NCBI GenBank assembly: GCA_035761045.1
Contig: DASTRU010000251.1
Coordinates: 1 to 9,765 of the forward strand
Origin: DASTRU01 sp035761045
GTDB taxonomy: Bacteria; Pseudomonadota; Gammaproteobacteria; Burkholderiales; Burkholderiaceae_E
Direction: 5' to 3'
DNA: 9,765 nucleotides
The first letter of the stretch is position 1. Each line of letters opens with the position of its first letter. The notes beneath the pieces were generated by a model. It worked only from the letters and a program-made list of their open reading frames with translations, was not told the DNA's origin and did not search any database. Of this stretch, positions 1-5,391 are shown piece after piece. Both the position numbers and the translations under genes were made by a program.

Positions 1-57
1 ACGGACAAAGCCTGGCGTGCCGGAAGTCGCAAGAATCGGATCGTTGGATAAAGGCAT
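1..57 (-). CDS. Probable RDD-family membrane protein, N-terminal fragment
   Basis: Only the first 19 codons are visible, so this is a tentative call. The reading frame from the ATG at 57-55 gives MPLSNDPILATSGTPGFVR and runs off the window edge. The ending TPGFVR resembles the stretch just before the first membrane helix of many RDD-domain proteins (typically TPGLLRRLAAFLYD-like). In betaproteobacteria, as I recall, an RDD gene often follows the DUF3106 gene in this cluster, which fits the position 60 bases after the DUF3106 stop on the same strand. There is no good Shine-Dalgarno sequence. An in-frame upstream ATG at 93-91 would add 12 residues (MIGIEFAAYDRP) and cannot be excluded. RDD proteins are small multi-pass inner-membrane proteins of mostly unknown function. 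Confidence 0.45.
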   Translation of the reverse strand, partial: MPLSNDPILATSGTPGFVR

Positions 58-69
58 GATCGGCCGATC
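58..69. repeat. 12-bp perfect palindrome GATCGGCCGATC
   Basis: A perfect 12-base palindrome lies directly upstream of the chosen start of the RDD-like gene and downstream of the DUF3106 stop. It could be a short hairpin or a protein-binding site at the gene junction, or it could be coding if the upstream ATG at 93-91 is the real start. No function can be assigned. Confidence 0.4.
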
Positions 70-117
70 ATACGCGGCAAACTCAATGCCGATCATCACG
101 GCACCAAGCACGCCCCA

Positions 118-633
118 TCAACGACTAATCTCTGAATTAGTCGGATGCGCGGGCTTGCGTTTCGTCCGCTCTTTTTCTTGATTACGACGCGCTTCTTCGG
201 CCAAGCGCTTACGCTCGTCTTCGGGAAGCTGCTGGTACTGCTCCCACGCGCGTTGGCGTTGATCGGGAGGCGTTTTCTTGAGCTCGCGGTAATTGCGGCG
301 CGCTTCTTGGCGCTCTTTGGGGCTCATGGCGGCCCAATCCCGCATGCGTTGCTGAACCCGCTCGCGTTCGGCCGGCTGCATATTCGGCATGCGTGCCGAG
401 ATTTCGAGCCACTTACGCTTACGCTCGGCATCCAAGCCATCCCAATCGTTTTGCAATGGCGCGAGTGCTTGCCGTTGCGCGGGCGTTAACTCGCTCCATG
501 TTGGGCGAGCAGTGGCGGTGGGTGCCGGGCCGCTCCGGGCATATGTTGTTTGCGGCGAGGAAATAAAAATCGCCGCCCCGAAAAACGCGAAAGCGGCGAT
601 CACGCGGCGAAGTAGCACGCTACTTTTCCTCAT
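118..633 (-). CDS. DUF3106 domain protein, exported, helical repeats
   Basis: A 171-residue protein of unknown biochemical function. Residues 1-32 look like a signal peptide: RKSS and RR, then a hydrophobic stretch VIAAFAFFGAAIFI, then a plausible cut after TTYA. The mature part is very charged and predicted all-helical. It contains an 18-residue periodicity: LTPAQR at 49, LDAERK at 67, MQPAER at 85, MSPKER at 103 and TPPDQR at 121, followed by LPEDER at 136. Tryptophans W46, W64, W75, W100 and W130 are spread through it. This matches DUF3106 as I know it. The first repeat resembles the LTxxQ motif of CpxP/Spy-type periplasmic chaperones, which is a similarity only. The tail (150-171) is rich in Arg, Lys and Glu. 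The start overlaps the DUF3619 stop by 14 bases, so translation is probably coupled. Location is inferred to be periplasmic. Confidence 0.88.
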   Translation of the reverse strand: MRKSSVLLRRVIAAFAFFGAAIFISSPQTTYARSGPAPTATARPTWSELTPAQRQALAPLQNDWDGLDAERKRKWLEISARMPNMQPAERERVQQRMRDWAAMSPKERQEARRNYRELKKTPPDQRQRAWEQYQQLPEDERKRLAEEARRNQEKERTKRKPAHPTNSEISR

Positions 634-1024
634 TCTTTAGGAATTTAAGAAAACCAGGGTCGACGTTGGCATCGATGGGCAGATCGTCGGAAAGAATCAT
701 CGTGTCGATTTCCGCGATTTCCGCGATCGAGCGCGCAAAGTTCCACTCATGAATCACGAAAATTCCGGCGGCCGCGACGAGTAAGGAGGCCAGGAGCGCG
801 CCACGTACTTTCCACGGCCCGCGTTCGCGAGTGCTGCTGGCGACCGTGGCGGGAACCAGCGCCAACAACGGATCTCCTTCGCGATGTCGCCCAAGCGCTA
901 CCGACCGAGCGGCCGAAAGACGCTGCACGGTACGAGGCGGTAAGTCGTTCGTGCCGTGGTTGAGCACCTGCCGCACGCGGTAGCCGAATGCGTCGATGGA
1001 TTCTTCTGTGCGATTGCGATTCAT
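620..1024 (-). CDS. DUF3619 family one-pass membrane protein, candidate anti-sigma factor
   Basis: A 134-residue protein. The start is the ATG at 1024-1022, which overlaps the TGA of the sigma factor (ATGA), a classic translational-coupling arrangement; a longer reading frame to 1108 lies wholly inside the sigma gene and is rejected. Residues 1-74 are hydrophilic and basic, with a conserved-looking segment FGYRVRQVLNHG. Residues 75-91 form one hydrophobic helix (VRGALLASLLVAAAGIFVI). The C-terminal part is acidic and ends in ILSDDLPIDANVDPGFLKFLK, the most recognisable DUF3619 signature. Predicted topology is N-terminus in the cytoplasm. Because it is co-translated with an ECF-like sigma factor and has one membrane span, an anti-sigma role is a reasonable inference, but no zinc-binding anti-sigma motif (HxxxCxxC) is present and I know of no experimental proof. 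Confidence 0.88.
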   Translation of the reverse strand: MNRNRTEESIDAFGYRVRQVLNHGTNDLPPRTVQRLSAARSVALGRHREGDPLLALVPATVASSTRERGPWKVRGALLASLLVAAAGIFVIHEWNFARSIAEIAEIDTMILSDDLPIDANVDPGFLKFLKNEEK

Positions 1025-1587
1025 AGCTTGATGCCCTTTGCCTTGAGCGCTTGGGCTAATGCATGCGTAGCCCGCGAGCAATGGGTTTTGACGCTGCCTT
1101 CCGAGCACCCCATTAGCGCGGCGGTTTCCGCAACGTCCAATTCCTCCCAGTAACGCAGCAAGAACGCTTCACGTTGACGTGTTGGAAGCTTAGAAATTTC
1201 CGCGTCGATCAAAGTGAGCGTTTCTTGACGCGTGACTTTGTCCGCGGCGCTTTCCGATTGCATGGACCCGGGCTCGGCTTCCAAAGTTTCCAGGATGTCC
1301 AGCTCTTCGCCGTCGTCGTCCTTGCCGAACGCGGAGAACAGCGTCACCCACATCGAGCGGACTTTTTGCCGCCGAAAATGGTCGTGAATGGTGTTTTGCA
1401 GAATGCGCTGGAACAGCAGTGGTAATTCGGCCGCCGGCTTGTCGCCGTATTTTTCGGCTAGTTTGACCATGGCGTCCTGCACGATGTCGAGCGCGTTTTC
1501 TTCATCACGCACCGCGAACATCGCTGTCTTGAACGCGCGCCGTTCGACGCCTTCTAGGAAATCCGAAAGTTCTCGCCGAGTTGCCAT
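1021..1587 (-). CDS. RNA polymerase sigma factor, ECF-like sigma-70 family
   Basis: A 188-residue sigma factor with only the two core regions. Region 2 covers about residues 16-80 (AFKTAMFAVRDEENALDIVQDAMVKLAEKY, then FQRILQNTIHDHFRRQK), which binds core polymerase and the -10 element. Region 4 covers about 134-183 (LPTRQREAFLLRYWEELDVAETAALMGCSEGSVKTHCSRA) with a helix-turn-helix for the -35 element. The linker (88-120) is acidic (KDDDGEELDILETLEAEPG). Regions 1 and 3 are absent, as in group 4 sigma factors. The ATG at 1587-1585 is the only sensible start because a stop lies seven codons upstream in frame; no clear Shine-Dalgarno is visible. It is first in an operon with DUF3619 and DUF3106 and divergent from ilvI. 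Target genes cannot be told from sequence. Confidence 0.95.
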   Translation of the reverse strand: MATRRELSDFLEGVERRAFKTAMFAVRDEENALDIVQDAMVKLAEKYGDKPAAELPLLFQRILQNTIHDHFRRQKVRSMWVTLFSAFGKDDDGEELDILETLEAEPGSMQSESAADKVTRQETLTLIDAEISKLPTRQREAFLLRYWEELDVAETAALMGCSEGSVKTHCSRATHALAQALKAKGIKL

Positions 1588-1675
1588 GAGAAGCCGGTAA
1601 AGCCGGCGTTAAATCCGAGCATCGAGCCCAAAGTCACGAGGAAAACAGCGCGAAGCCGTTTCGCAAAATGGCGCG

Positions 1676-1703
1676 AGTCTAGCAAAGCACTCGCTTATTT
1701 CAC
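1676..1703 (-). promoter_or_regulatory. Candidate sigma-70 promoter for the sigma factor operon
   Basis: On the minus strand GTGAAA (1703-1698; 4 of 6 matches to TTGACA) is separated by 16 bases from TAGACT (1681-1676; 4 of 6 matches to TATAAT). Transcription would start near 1669 and give a leader of about 80 bases. The -10 box is the same hexamer as that of the ilvI promoter on the other strand. This is a consensus match by eye only; the operon could instead be autoregulated from an ECF-type promoter that I did not recognise. Confidence 0.4.
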
Positions 1704-1707
1704 GTGA
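1700..1707. promoter_or_regulatory. TCACGTGA palindrome between divergent promoters
   Basis: A perfect 8-base palindrome that overlaps the -35 box of the minus-strand promoter candidate and ends 3 bases before the -35 box of the ilvI promoter. Its position would let one bound protein affect both promoters. The regulator is unknown. Confidence 0.35.
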
Positions 1708-1710
1708 GGT

Positions 1711-1739
1711 TTGACCCTGTTAGTGCATCGCATTAGACT
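1711..1739 (+). promoter_or_regulatory. Candidate sigma-70 promoter of ilvI-ilvH-ilvC
   Basis: TTGACC (1711-1716; 5 of 6 to consensus), a 17-base spacer, then TAGACT (1734-1739; 4 of 6). The spacing is optimal and the position is right, with a predicted start near 1746 and a leader of about 143 bases. This is the best promoter match I found in the window. Confidence 0.62.
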
Positions 1740-1748
1740 CTTGGCCCT

Positions 1749-1765
1749 CGCGACAACTCGTCGCG
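1749..1765 (+). promoter_or_regulatory. Hairpin at the start of the ilvI leader RNA
   Basis: CGCGAC-AACTC-GTCGCG, a perfect 6-bp stem with a 5-base loop, begins about 3 bases after the predicted ilvI transcription start. A 5'-terminal hairpin like this can protect the mRNA from 5'-dependent decay or act as a binding site. No T run follows, so it is not an intrinsic terminator. Confidence 0.45.
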
Positions 1766-1808
1766 GACTGTCTTTTCGCGGTTGCCGCCATCTCGTAGCG
1801 CCACTTAA

Positions 1809-1818
1809 AGACGCGTCT
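1809..1818. repeat. 10-bp palindrome AGACGCGTCT in the ilvI leader
   Basis: A perfect 10-base palindrome in the middle of the ilvI 5' leader, 70 bases before the start codon. It may be an operator placed downstream of the promoter or a small RNA self-pairing site. Nothing further can be said from the sequence. Confidence 0.35.
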
Positions 1819-1823
1819 CCAAA

Positions 1824-1844
1824 CCCACGCTCACAAGGCCGGGG
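1824..1844 (+). promoter_or_regulatory. Leader hairpin with GCTCACAAGGC at its tip (copy 1)
   Basis: The 11-mer GCTCACAAGGC (1829-1839) can form a 2-bp GC/GC apical stem closing the loop TCACAAG. Below it are two mismatched positions, then CCC (1824-1826) pairs with GGG (1842-1844). The same 11-mer sits at the tip of a hairpin in the ilvI-ilvH gap (copy 2, 3695-3717). The lower stem here is weak, so structure is uncertain; the exact sequence match is the firm observation. It ends 44 bases before the ilvI ATG. Confidence 0.4.
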
Positions 1845-1888
1845 GAGGAAGCCCAATCAATCTGCTATGCACCTTGAAAGGACTTTGC

Positions 1889-3646
1889 ATGGACGCGTTC
1901 AGACCGGAAGTTCTGAAGCCTTCCACGAAGGAATACACAGGAGCGGAGATCGTCTGCCGCTGTCTCGCCGAAGAGGGCGTTGAGCACGTGTTCGGGTATC
2001 CGGGCGGTGCGGTCCTCTACATCTACGACGAAATTTTCAAGCAAGACAAGTTCCAGCACATTTTGGTCCGGCACGAGCAGGCGGCCATTCATGCGGCGGA
2101 TGCGTATTCGCGTTCAAGTCGCAAGATTGGCGTGGCCATCGTGACCTCGGGTCCGGGCGTGACCAACGCGGTGACGGGGCTGGCGACCGCGTACATGGAC
2201 TCGATCCCAATGGTCGTGATTTCCGGACAAGTCCCGAGTCACGCCATTGGTCAAGACGCTTTCCAAGAATGCGATGCGGTCGGCATTACGCGCCCGTGCG
2301 TGAAGCACAACATTCTCGTGAAGGACGTGAACGATCTCGCGCCAGCGTTGCGCAAGGCGTTTCACATCGCCAAGACCGGGCGACCAGGGCCAGTGCTTGT
2401 CGACATTCCGAAGGACATCACGATTGCCAAGGCGCGATTTGAGTATCCCGAGAAAGTCGACATGCGTTCGTACAACCCCGCAGGCAAGGGTCATCTCGGT
2501 CAAATAAAGAAGGCGGTGGCGCTGCTGCTAAACGCCGAGCGACCGATGATTTACACCGGTGGCGGCGTCATCCTTGCCGACGCGGCGCCGCAATTGAACA
2601 AGCTCGTCGATCTGCTGGGTTTCCCGTGCACGAACACGTTGATGGGCCTTGGTGGTTATCGCGCGAGCGACCGCAAGTTTGTCGGCATGCTCGGCATGCA
2701 CGGCACCTACGAAGCCAATATGGCGATGCAAAACAGCGATGTGCTGTTAGCCATCGGCGCGCGGTTTGACGACCGCGTGATTGGCAACCCGAAGCATTTC
2801 GCGCAAGTCGATCGCCGCATCATCCATATCGATATCGATCCGAGCTCGATCTCCAAGCGCGTGAAGGTCGACGTGCCGATCGTCGGCAATCTGTACGACG
2901 TGCTCGAAGACTTGATTCAACTGATCGAGCAAGCGATTCAAGGCGGTACCAAGCCGAACGCTAAAGTCGCCGATTGGCTCAAGCAGATCGAGGAATGGCG
3001 CAAGGTCGAGTGCTTGAAGTACAAGACCAGCGATGTCGTGATCAAGCCGCAATCGGTGGTGGAAGCGGTGTGGCGGGTGACGAATGGCGACGCCTTCATT
3101 ACGTCGGACGTCGGCCAGCATCAAATGTGGGCCGCGCAGTACTACCGCTTCGATAAGCCGCGTCGTTGGATTAACTCCGGCGGCTTGGGAACGATGGGCG
3201 TCGGTTTGCCGTATGCGATGGGCGTGCAAATGGCTAATCCGGATGCGACGGTCGCGTGCATCACGGGCGAGGCGAGCATTCAGATGTGCATTCAAGAGCT
3301 CAGCACCTGCAAGCAATACCGCTTGAGTCCGAAGATCATCAACCTCAACAACCGTTATCTCGGCATGGTTCGCCAATGGCAGCAGATCGATTACGGCTCG
3401 CGCTACAGCGAGTCGTATATGGACGCGTTGCCGGATTTCGTGAGGCTTGCCGAAGCCTATGGTCACGTCGGCATGAAGATCGAAAAACCAGCCGATGTTG
3501 AGCCCGCGTTGCGTGAAGCCTTCGGTAAATACAAAGACCGTTTGGTGTTCATGGACTTCATTACCGATCAAACCGAAAACGTGTGGCCGATGGTGAAGGC
3601 CGGCAAGGGTTTGACGGAAATGCTGCTCGGGTCCGAGGAGTTATAG
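1889..3646 (+). CDS. ilvI: Acetolactate synthase, large catalytic subunit
   Basis: Biosynthetic acetohydroxyacid synthase (also annotated ilvB): condenses two pyruvates to 2-acetolactate, or pyruvate with 2-oxobutyrate, the first common step of valine, leucine and isoleucine synthesis, with ThDP, Mg and FAD. 585 residues, normal length. The N-terminal pyrimidine-binding domain has YPGGAVLYIYDEIF and the catalytic glutamate E63 in VRHEQAA. The central FAD domain (about 205-340) has GMLGMHGTYEANMAM and GARFDDR. The C-terminal ThDP domain has INSGGLGTMG and the Mg motif region G460-E461-A462...N487-N488; the classical motif is GDG...NN, so GEA is a deviation. GMVRQWQ with W497 (herbicide-site Trp equivalent) is kept. 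The ATG at 1889 is chosen because AAAGGA lies 6 bases upstream; TTG at 1874 is an unnecessary extension. It pairs with the IlvH regulatory subunit. Confidence 0.98.
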   Translation: MDAFRPEVLKPSTKEYTGAEIVCRCLAEEGVEHVFGYPGGAVLYIYDEIFKQDKFQHILVRHEQAAIHAADAYSRSSRKIGVAIVTSGPGVTNAVTGLATAYMDSIPMVVISGQVPSHAIGQDAFQECDAVGITRPCVKHNILVKDVNDLAPALRKAFHIAKTGRPGPVLVDIPKDITIAKARFEYPEKVDMRSYNPAGKGHLGQIKKAVALLLNAERPMIYTGGGVILADAAPQLNKLVDLLGFPCTNTLMGLGGYRASDRKFVGMLGMHGTYEANMAMQNSDVLLAIGARFDDRVIGNPKHFAQVDRRIIHIDIDPSSISKRVKVDVPIVGNLYDVLEDLIQLIEQAIQGGTKPNAKVADWLKQIEEWRKVECLKYKTSDVVIKPQSVVEAVWRVTNGDAFITSDVGQHQMWAAQYYRFDKPRRWINSGGLGTMGVGLPYAMGVQMANPDATVACITGEASIQMCIQELSTCKQYRLSPKIINLNNRYLGMVRQWQQIDYGSRYSESYMDALPDFVRLAEAYGHVGMKIEKPADVEPALREAFGKYKDRLVFMDFITDQTENVWPMVKAGKGLTEMLLGSEEL

Positions 3647-3743
3647 GGAAGGCGGGTGACGGCGCGATTTGACGATCGCGCCGTGCTTGCACAGGCGCCG
3701 GCTCACAAGGCGGGCGCACGATAACGACAAATTTGGGGTTTCC
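3647..3743 (+). promoter_or_regulatory. Structured ilvI-ilvH intercistronic RNA region
   Basis: A 97-base gap, unusually long and structured for genes of one enzyme complex. Stem I is a perfect 10-bp hairpin, ACGGCGCGAT (3659-3668), loop TTGACG, ATCGCGCCGT (3675-3684). Stem II is at 3695-3717. A competing pairing, CGTGC (3682-3686) with GCACG (3716-3720), would break parts of both stems. No T run follows, so it is not an intrinsic terminator. I recall a described cis-regulatory RNA class named the ilvH motif upstream of ilvH in betaproteobacteria; this region may belong to it, but I cannot check the covariance model. Processing, subunit-ratio control or attenuation are possible roles. Confidence 0.62.
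3695..3717 (+). promoter_or_regulatory. Hairpin with GCTCACAAGGC at its tip (copy 2)
   Basis: GCGCCGGC (3695-3702) pairs with GCGGGCGC (3710-3717) with a single G-G mismatch, closing the loop TCACAAG. The tip, 3701-3711, is identical to the 11-mer in the ilvI leader at 1829-1839. The hairpin ends 26 bases before the ilvH start codon. Confidence 0.55.
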
Positions 3744-4235
3744 ATGCGTCACATAATTTCCGTACTGCTCGAAAACGAGCCGGGCGCGCTTTCGCGTGTC
3801 GTCGGTTTGTTCTCGGCACGTGGTTACAACATTGAATCGCTCACGGTCGCGCCAACCGAGGATGCAACGCTTTCGCGCATGACCATCGTCTCGATCGGCA
3901 ATGACGACGTCATCGAGCAAATCACTAAGCATCTCAATCGTTTGATCGAAGTCGTCAAGGTGGTGGATTTGACCGACGGCGCGCATATCGAACGCGAACT
4001 TATGTTGATCAAGGTTCGTGCCGTGGGTAAGGAACGCGAGGAGATCAAGCGCACCGTCGATATCTTTCGCGGCCGCGTTATTGATGTAACCGACAAGAGT
4101 TACACGATCGAACTGACCGGCAATTTAACCAAGCTCGACGCGTTCATCGAAGCCATCGATCGCTCGGCGATTCTCGAAACCGTACGTACCGGCGCCAGCG
4201 GCATCGGTCGCGGCGAGCGCATTTTGCGCACCTGA
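3744..4235 (+). CDS. ilvH: Acetolactate synthase, small regulatory subunit
   Basis: Regulatory subunit that activates the large subunit and confers feedback inhibition by valine. 163 residues, the same length as E. coli IlvH. The N-terminal ACT domain (about 1-80) begins MRHIISVLLENEPGALSRVV and contains FSARGYNIESLTVAPTED. N11, G14 and N29 line up with the part of E. coli IlvH known to shape the valine site, so feedback control is expected to be intact. The C-terminal domain (about 82-163) includes KEREEIKRTVDIFRGRVIDV and ends GIGRGERIL. The ATG at 3744 matches the family start; a GGGG lies 7 bases upstream as a weak ribosome site. A TTG-initiated extension from 3669 would run through the hairpin region and has no family support. 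Confidence 0.97.
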   Translation: MRHIISVLLENEPGALSRVVGLFSARGYNIESLTVAPTEDATLSRMTIVSIGNDDVIEQITKHLNRLIEVVKVVDLTDGAHIERELMLIKVRAVGKEREEIKRTVDIFRGRVIDVTDKSYTIELTGNLTKLDAFIEAIDRSAILETVRTGASGIGRGERILRT

Positions 4236-4284
4236 GCTAAGCACTCTCTCATCCTCTTTATTCATTAATTACTTAGGAACGACC

Positions 4285-5301
4285 ATGAAGGTCTATTACG
4301 ACAAGGACGCTGATCTTTCGTTGATCAAGGGCAAGAACGTCACCATCGTGGGTTATGGCAGCCAGGGTCATGCGCATGCGCTCAACCTGCACGACAGCGG
4401 CGGCAAGGTCACCGTCGGTTTGCGCAAGGGCGGCGCGAGCTGGGGCAAGGCCGAGAAGGCGGGCTTGAAAGTAGCGGAAGTGGCCGCGGCGGTGAAGACG
4501 GCCGACGTCGTCATGATCCTGCTGCCCGACGAGCAGATCGCCGATGTATATCGCAACGACATCGAGCCCAACATCAAGCAAGGCGCGGCCTTGGCCTTCG
4601 CGCACGGTTTTAACGTGCATTACGGGCAAGTCGTGCCGCGCGAGGATCTCGACGTGATCATGGTCGCGCCCAAGGCGCCAGGTCACACCGTGCGCGGCAC
4701 CTACGCGCAAGGTGGCGGCGTGCCGATGTTGATCGCCGTGCATGCCGATAAATCGGGCAGCGCGCGCGACATCGCGTTGAGCTATGCGGCGGCGATTGGC
4801 GGTGGCCGCGCCGGCATCATCGAAACCAACTTCCGCGAAGAAACCGAAACCGACTTGTTCGGCGAACAAGCGGTGTTGTGCGGTGGCGCGGTGGAGCTCA
4901 TCAAGGCAGGTTTTGAAACCTTGGTTGAAGCTGGCTATGCGCCCGAGATGGCGTACTTCGAGTGCTTGCACGAGCTTAAGTTGATCGTCGATCTCATTTA
5001 TGAAGGCGGCATCGCCAACATGAATTACTCGATCTCGAACAACGCCGAGTATGGCGAGTACGTGACGGGTCCTGAAGTCGTGACCGCGCAAACGAAGCTC
5101 GCGATGAAGAAAGCGCTCGAACGCATTCAAACGGGCGAATACGCAAAGAGCTTCATCCTTGAAAACAAGGCTGGCGCGCCGACCTTGACGAGCCGTCGTC
5201 GCCTCACCGCCGAGCATCCGATCGAACAAGTGGGCGAAAAGCTGCGCGCGATGATGCCGTGGATCAAGGCAAACAAATTAGTCGACAAGAGCCGCAACTA
5301 A
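4285..5301 (+). CDS. ilvC: Ketol-acid reductoisomerase, class I
   Basis: NADPH-dependent alkyl migration and reduction of 2-acetolactate (and 2-aceto-2-hydroxybutyrate) to the dihydroxy acids, second common step of branched-chain synthesis. 338 residues, exactly the short class I length. Rossmann fold GYGSQGHAHALNL (23-35). R47 and S52 in GLRKGGAS are the expected NADPH-phosphate contacts. Catalytic and Mg residues all fall at the standard positions: H107 (FAHGFN), K130, D190 and E194 (TETDLFGEQ), E226 and E230 (ECLHEL), S251 (YSISN). It follows ilvH by 49 bases with TAGGAA before the ATG, and is followed by a strong terminator, so it closes the ilv operon. The gap is AT-rich (TTTATTCATTAATTAC) and could hold an extra promoter, which I could not define. 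Confidence 0.98.
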   Translation: MKVYYDKDADLSLIKGKNVTIVGYGSQGHAHALNLHDSGGKVTVGLRKGGASWGKAEKAGLKVAEVAAAVKTADVVMILLPDEQIADVYRNDIEPNIKQGAALAFAHGFNVHYGQVVPREDLDVIMVAPKAPGHTVRGTYAQGGGVPMLIAVHADKSGSARDIALSYAAAIGGGRAGIIETNFREETETDLFGEQAVLCGGAVELIKAGFETLVEAGYAPEMAYFECLHELKLIVDLIYEGGIANMNYSISNNAEYGEYVTGPEVVTAQTKLAMKKALERIQTGEYAKSFILENKAGAPTLTSRRRLTAEHPIEQVGEKLRAMMPWIKANKLVDKSRN

Positions 5302-5319
5302 AGGTTTTACGCATCATGT

Positions 5320-5353
5320 AAAAGCCGTCCGAAGTAAGTTTCGGACGGCTTTT
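5320..5353 (+). terminator. Intrinsic terminator of the ilv operon
   Basis: A 14-bp perfect stem, AAAAGCCGTCCGAA (5320-5333) with TTCGGACGGCTTTT (5340-5353), a 6-base loop GTAAGT, and a run of T from 5350 to 5355 continuing TCTTCTT. It begins 18 bases after the ilvC stop. Because the left arm starts with an A run, it may also work weakly on the opposite strand. Confidence 0.95.
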
Positions 5354-5391
5354 TTCTTCTTAAAGTGGCCTCATTATTTAAAGGAGTCGAG

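Larger units (their letters stand above)
1588..1888. promoter_or_regulatory. Divergent regulatory region between the sigma operon and ilvI
   Basis: These 301 bases hold no convincing gene. In order from the left they contain: a GCCGG-TAAAG-CCGGC inverted repeat at 1593-1607 just upstream of the sigma factor ATG; a GCGAGT...ACTCGC inverted repeat at 1673-1694; a minus-strand promoter candidate; the palindrome TCACGTGA at 1700-1707; a plus-strand promoter candidate; a CGCGAC-AACTC-GTCGCG hairpin at 1749-1765; a 10-base palindrome AGACGCGTCT at 1809-1818; and a hairpin carrying GCTCACAAGGC. The ilvI leader of about 140 bases has no leader-peptide ORF with an ATG before 1867. Confidence 0.75.

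Noticed and set aside
145..489. 114-codon plus-strand frame opposite the DUF3106 gene, hydrophobic at first sight
   Set aside because: The hydrophobic look comes from reading the Glu/Lys/Arg codons of DUF3106 in reverse; the DUF3106 frame has a signal peptide, family repeats and operon context.
611..624. Inverted repeat AGTAGC-AC-GCTACT at the DUF3619/DUF3106 overlap
   Set aside because: Short and fully inside coding sequence of both genes; no evidence of function, though it could modestly affect coupled translation.
620..1108. Longer DUF3619 start at 1108
   Set aside because: The extra 28 codons lie wholly inside the sigma factor gene; the ATG at 1024 forms the ATGA overlap and fits the family.
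1711..1983. Plus-strand frame rich in Leu/Val/Ile codons at its start (TTG ACC CTG TTA GTG CAT CGC ATT), resembling an ilv leader peptide
   Set aside because: It starts with TTG inside the -35 box, so its branched-chain-rich part is upstream of the predicted transcription start; it has no stop until inside ilvI and no ribosome site.
2747..3571. 274-codon minus-strand frame opposite ilvI
   Set aside because: Shadow of the coding strand: His/Arg/Asp-rich composition with no domain and no ribosome site.
4273..5229. 318-codon open frame on the minus strand opposite ilvC
   Set aside because: It is the mirror of a highly conserved gene, has no recognisable domain, and is explained by the codon bias of ilvC leaving the opposite frame without stops.
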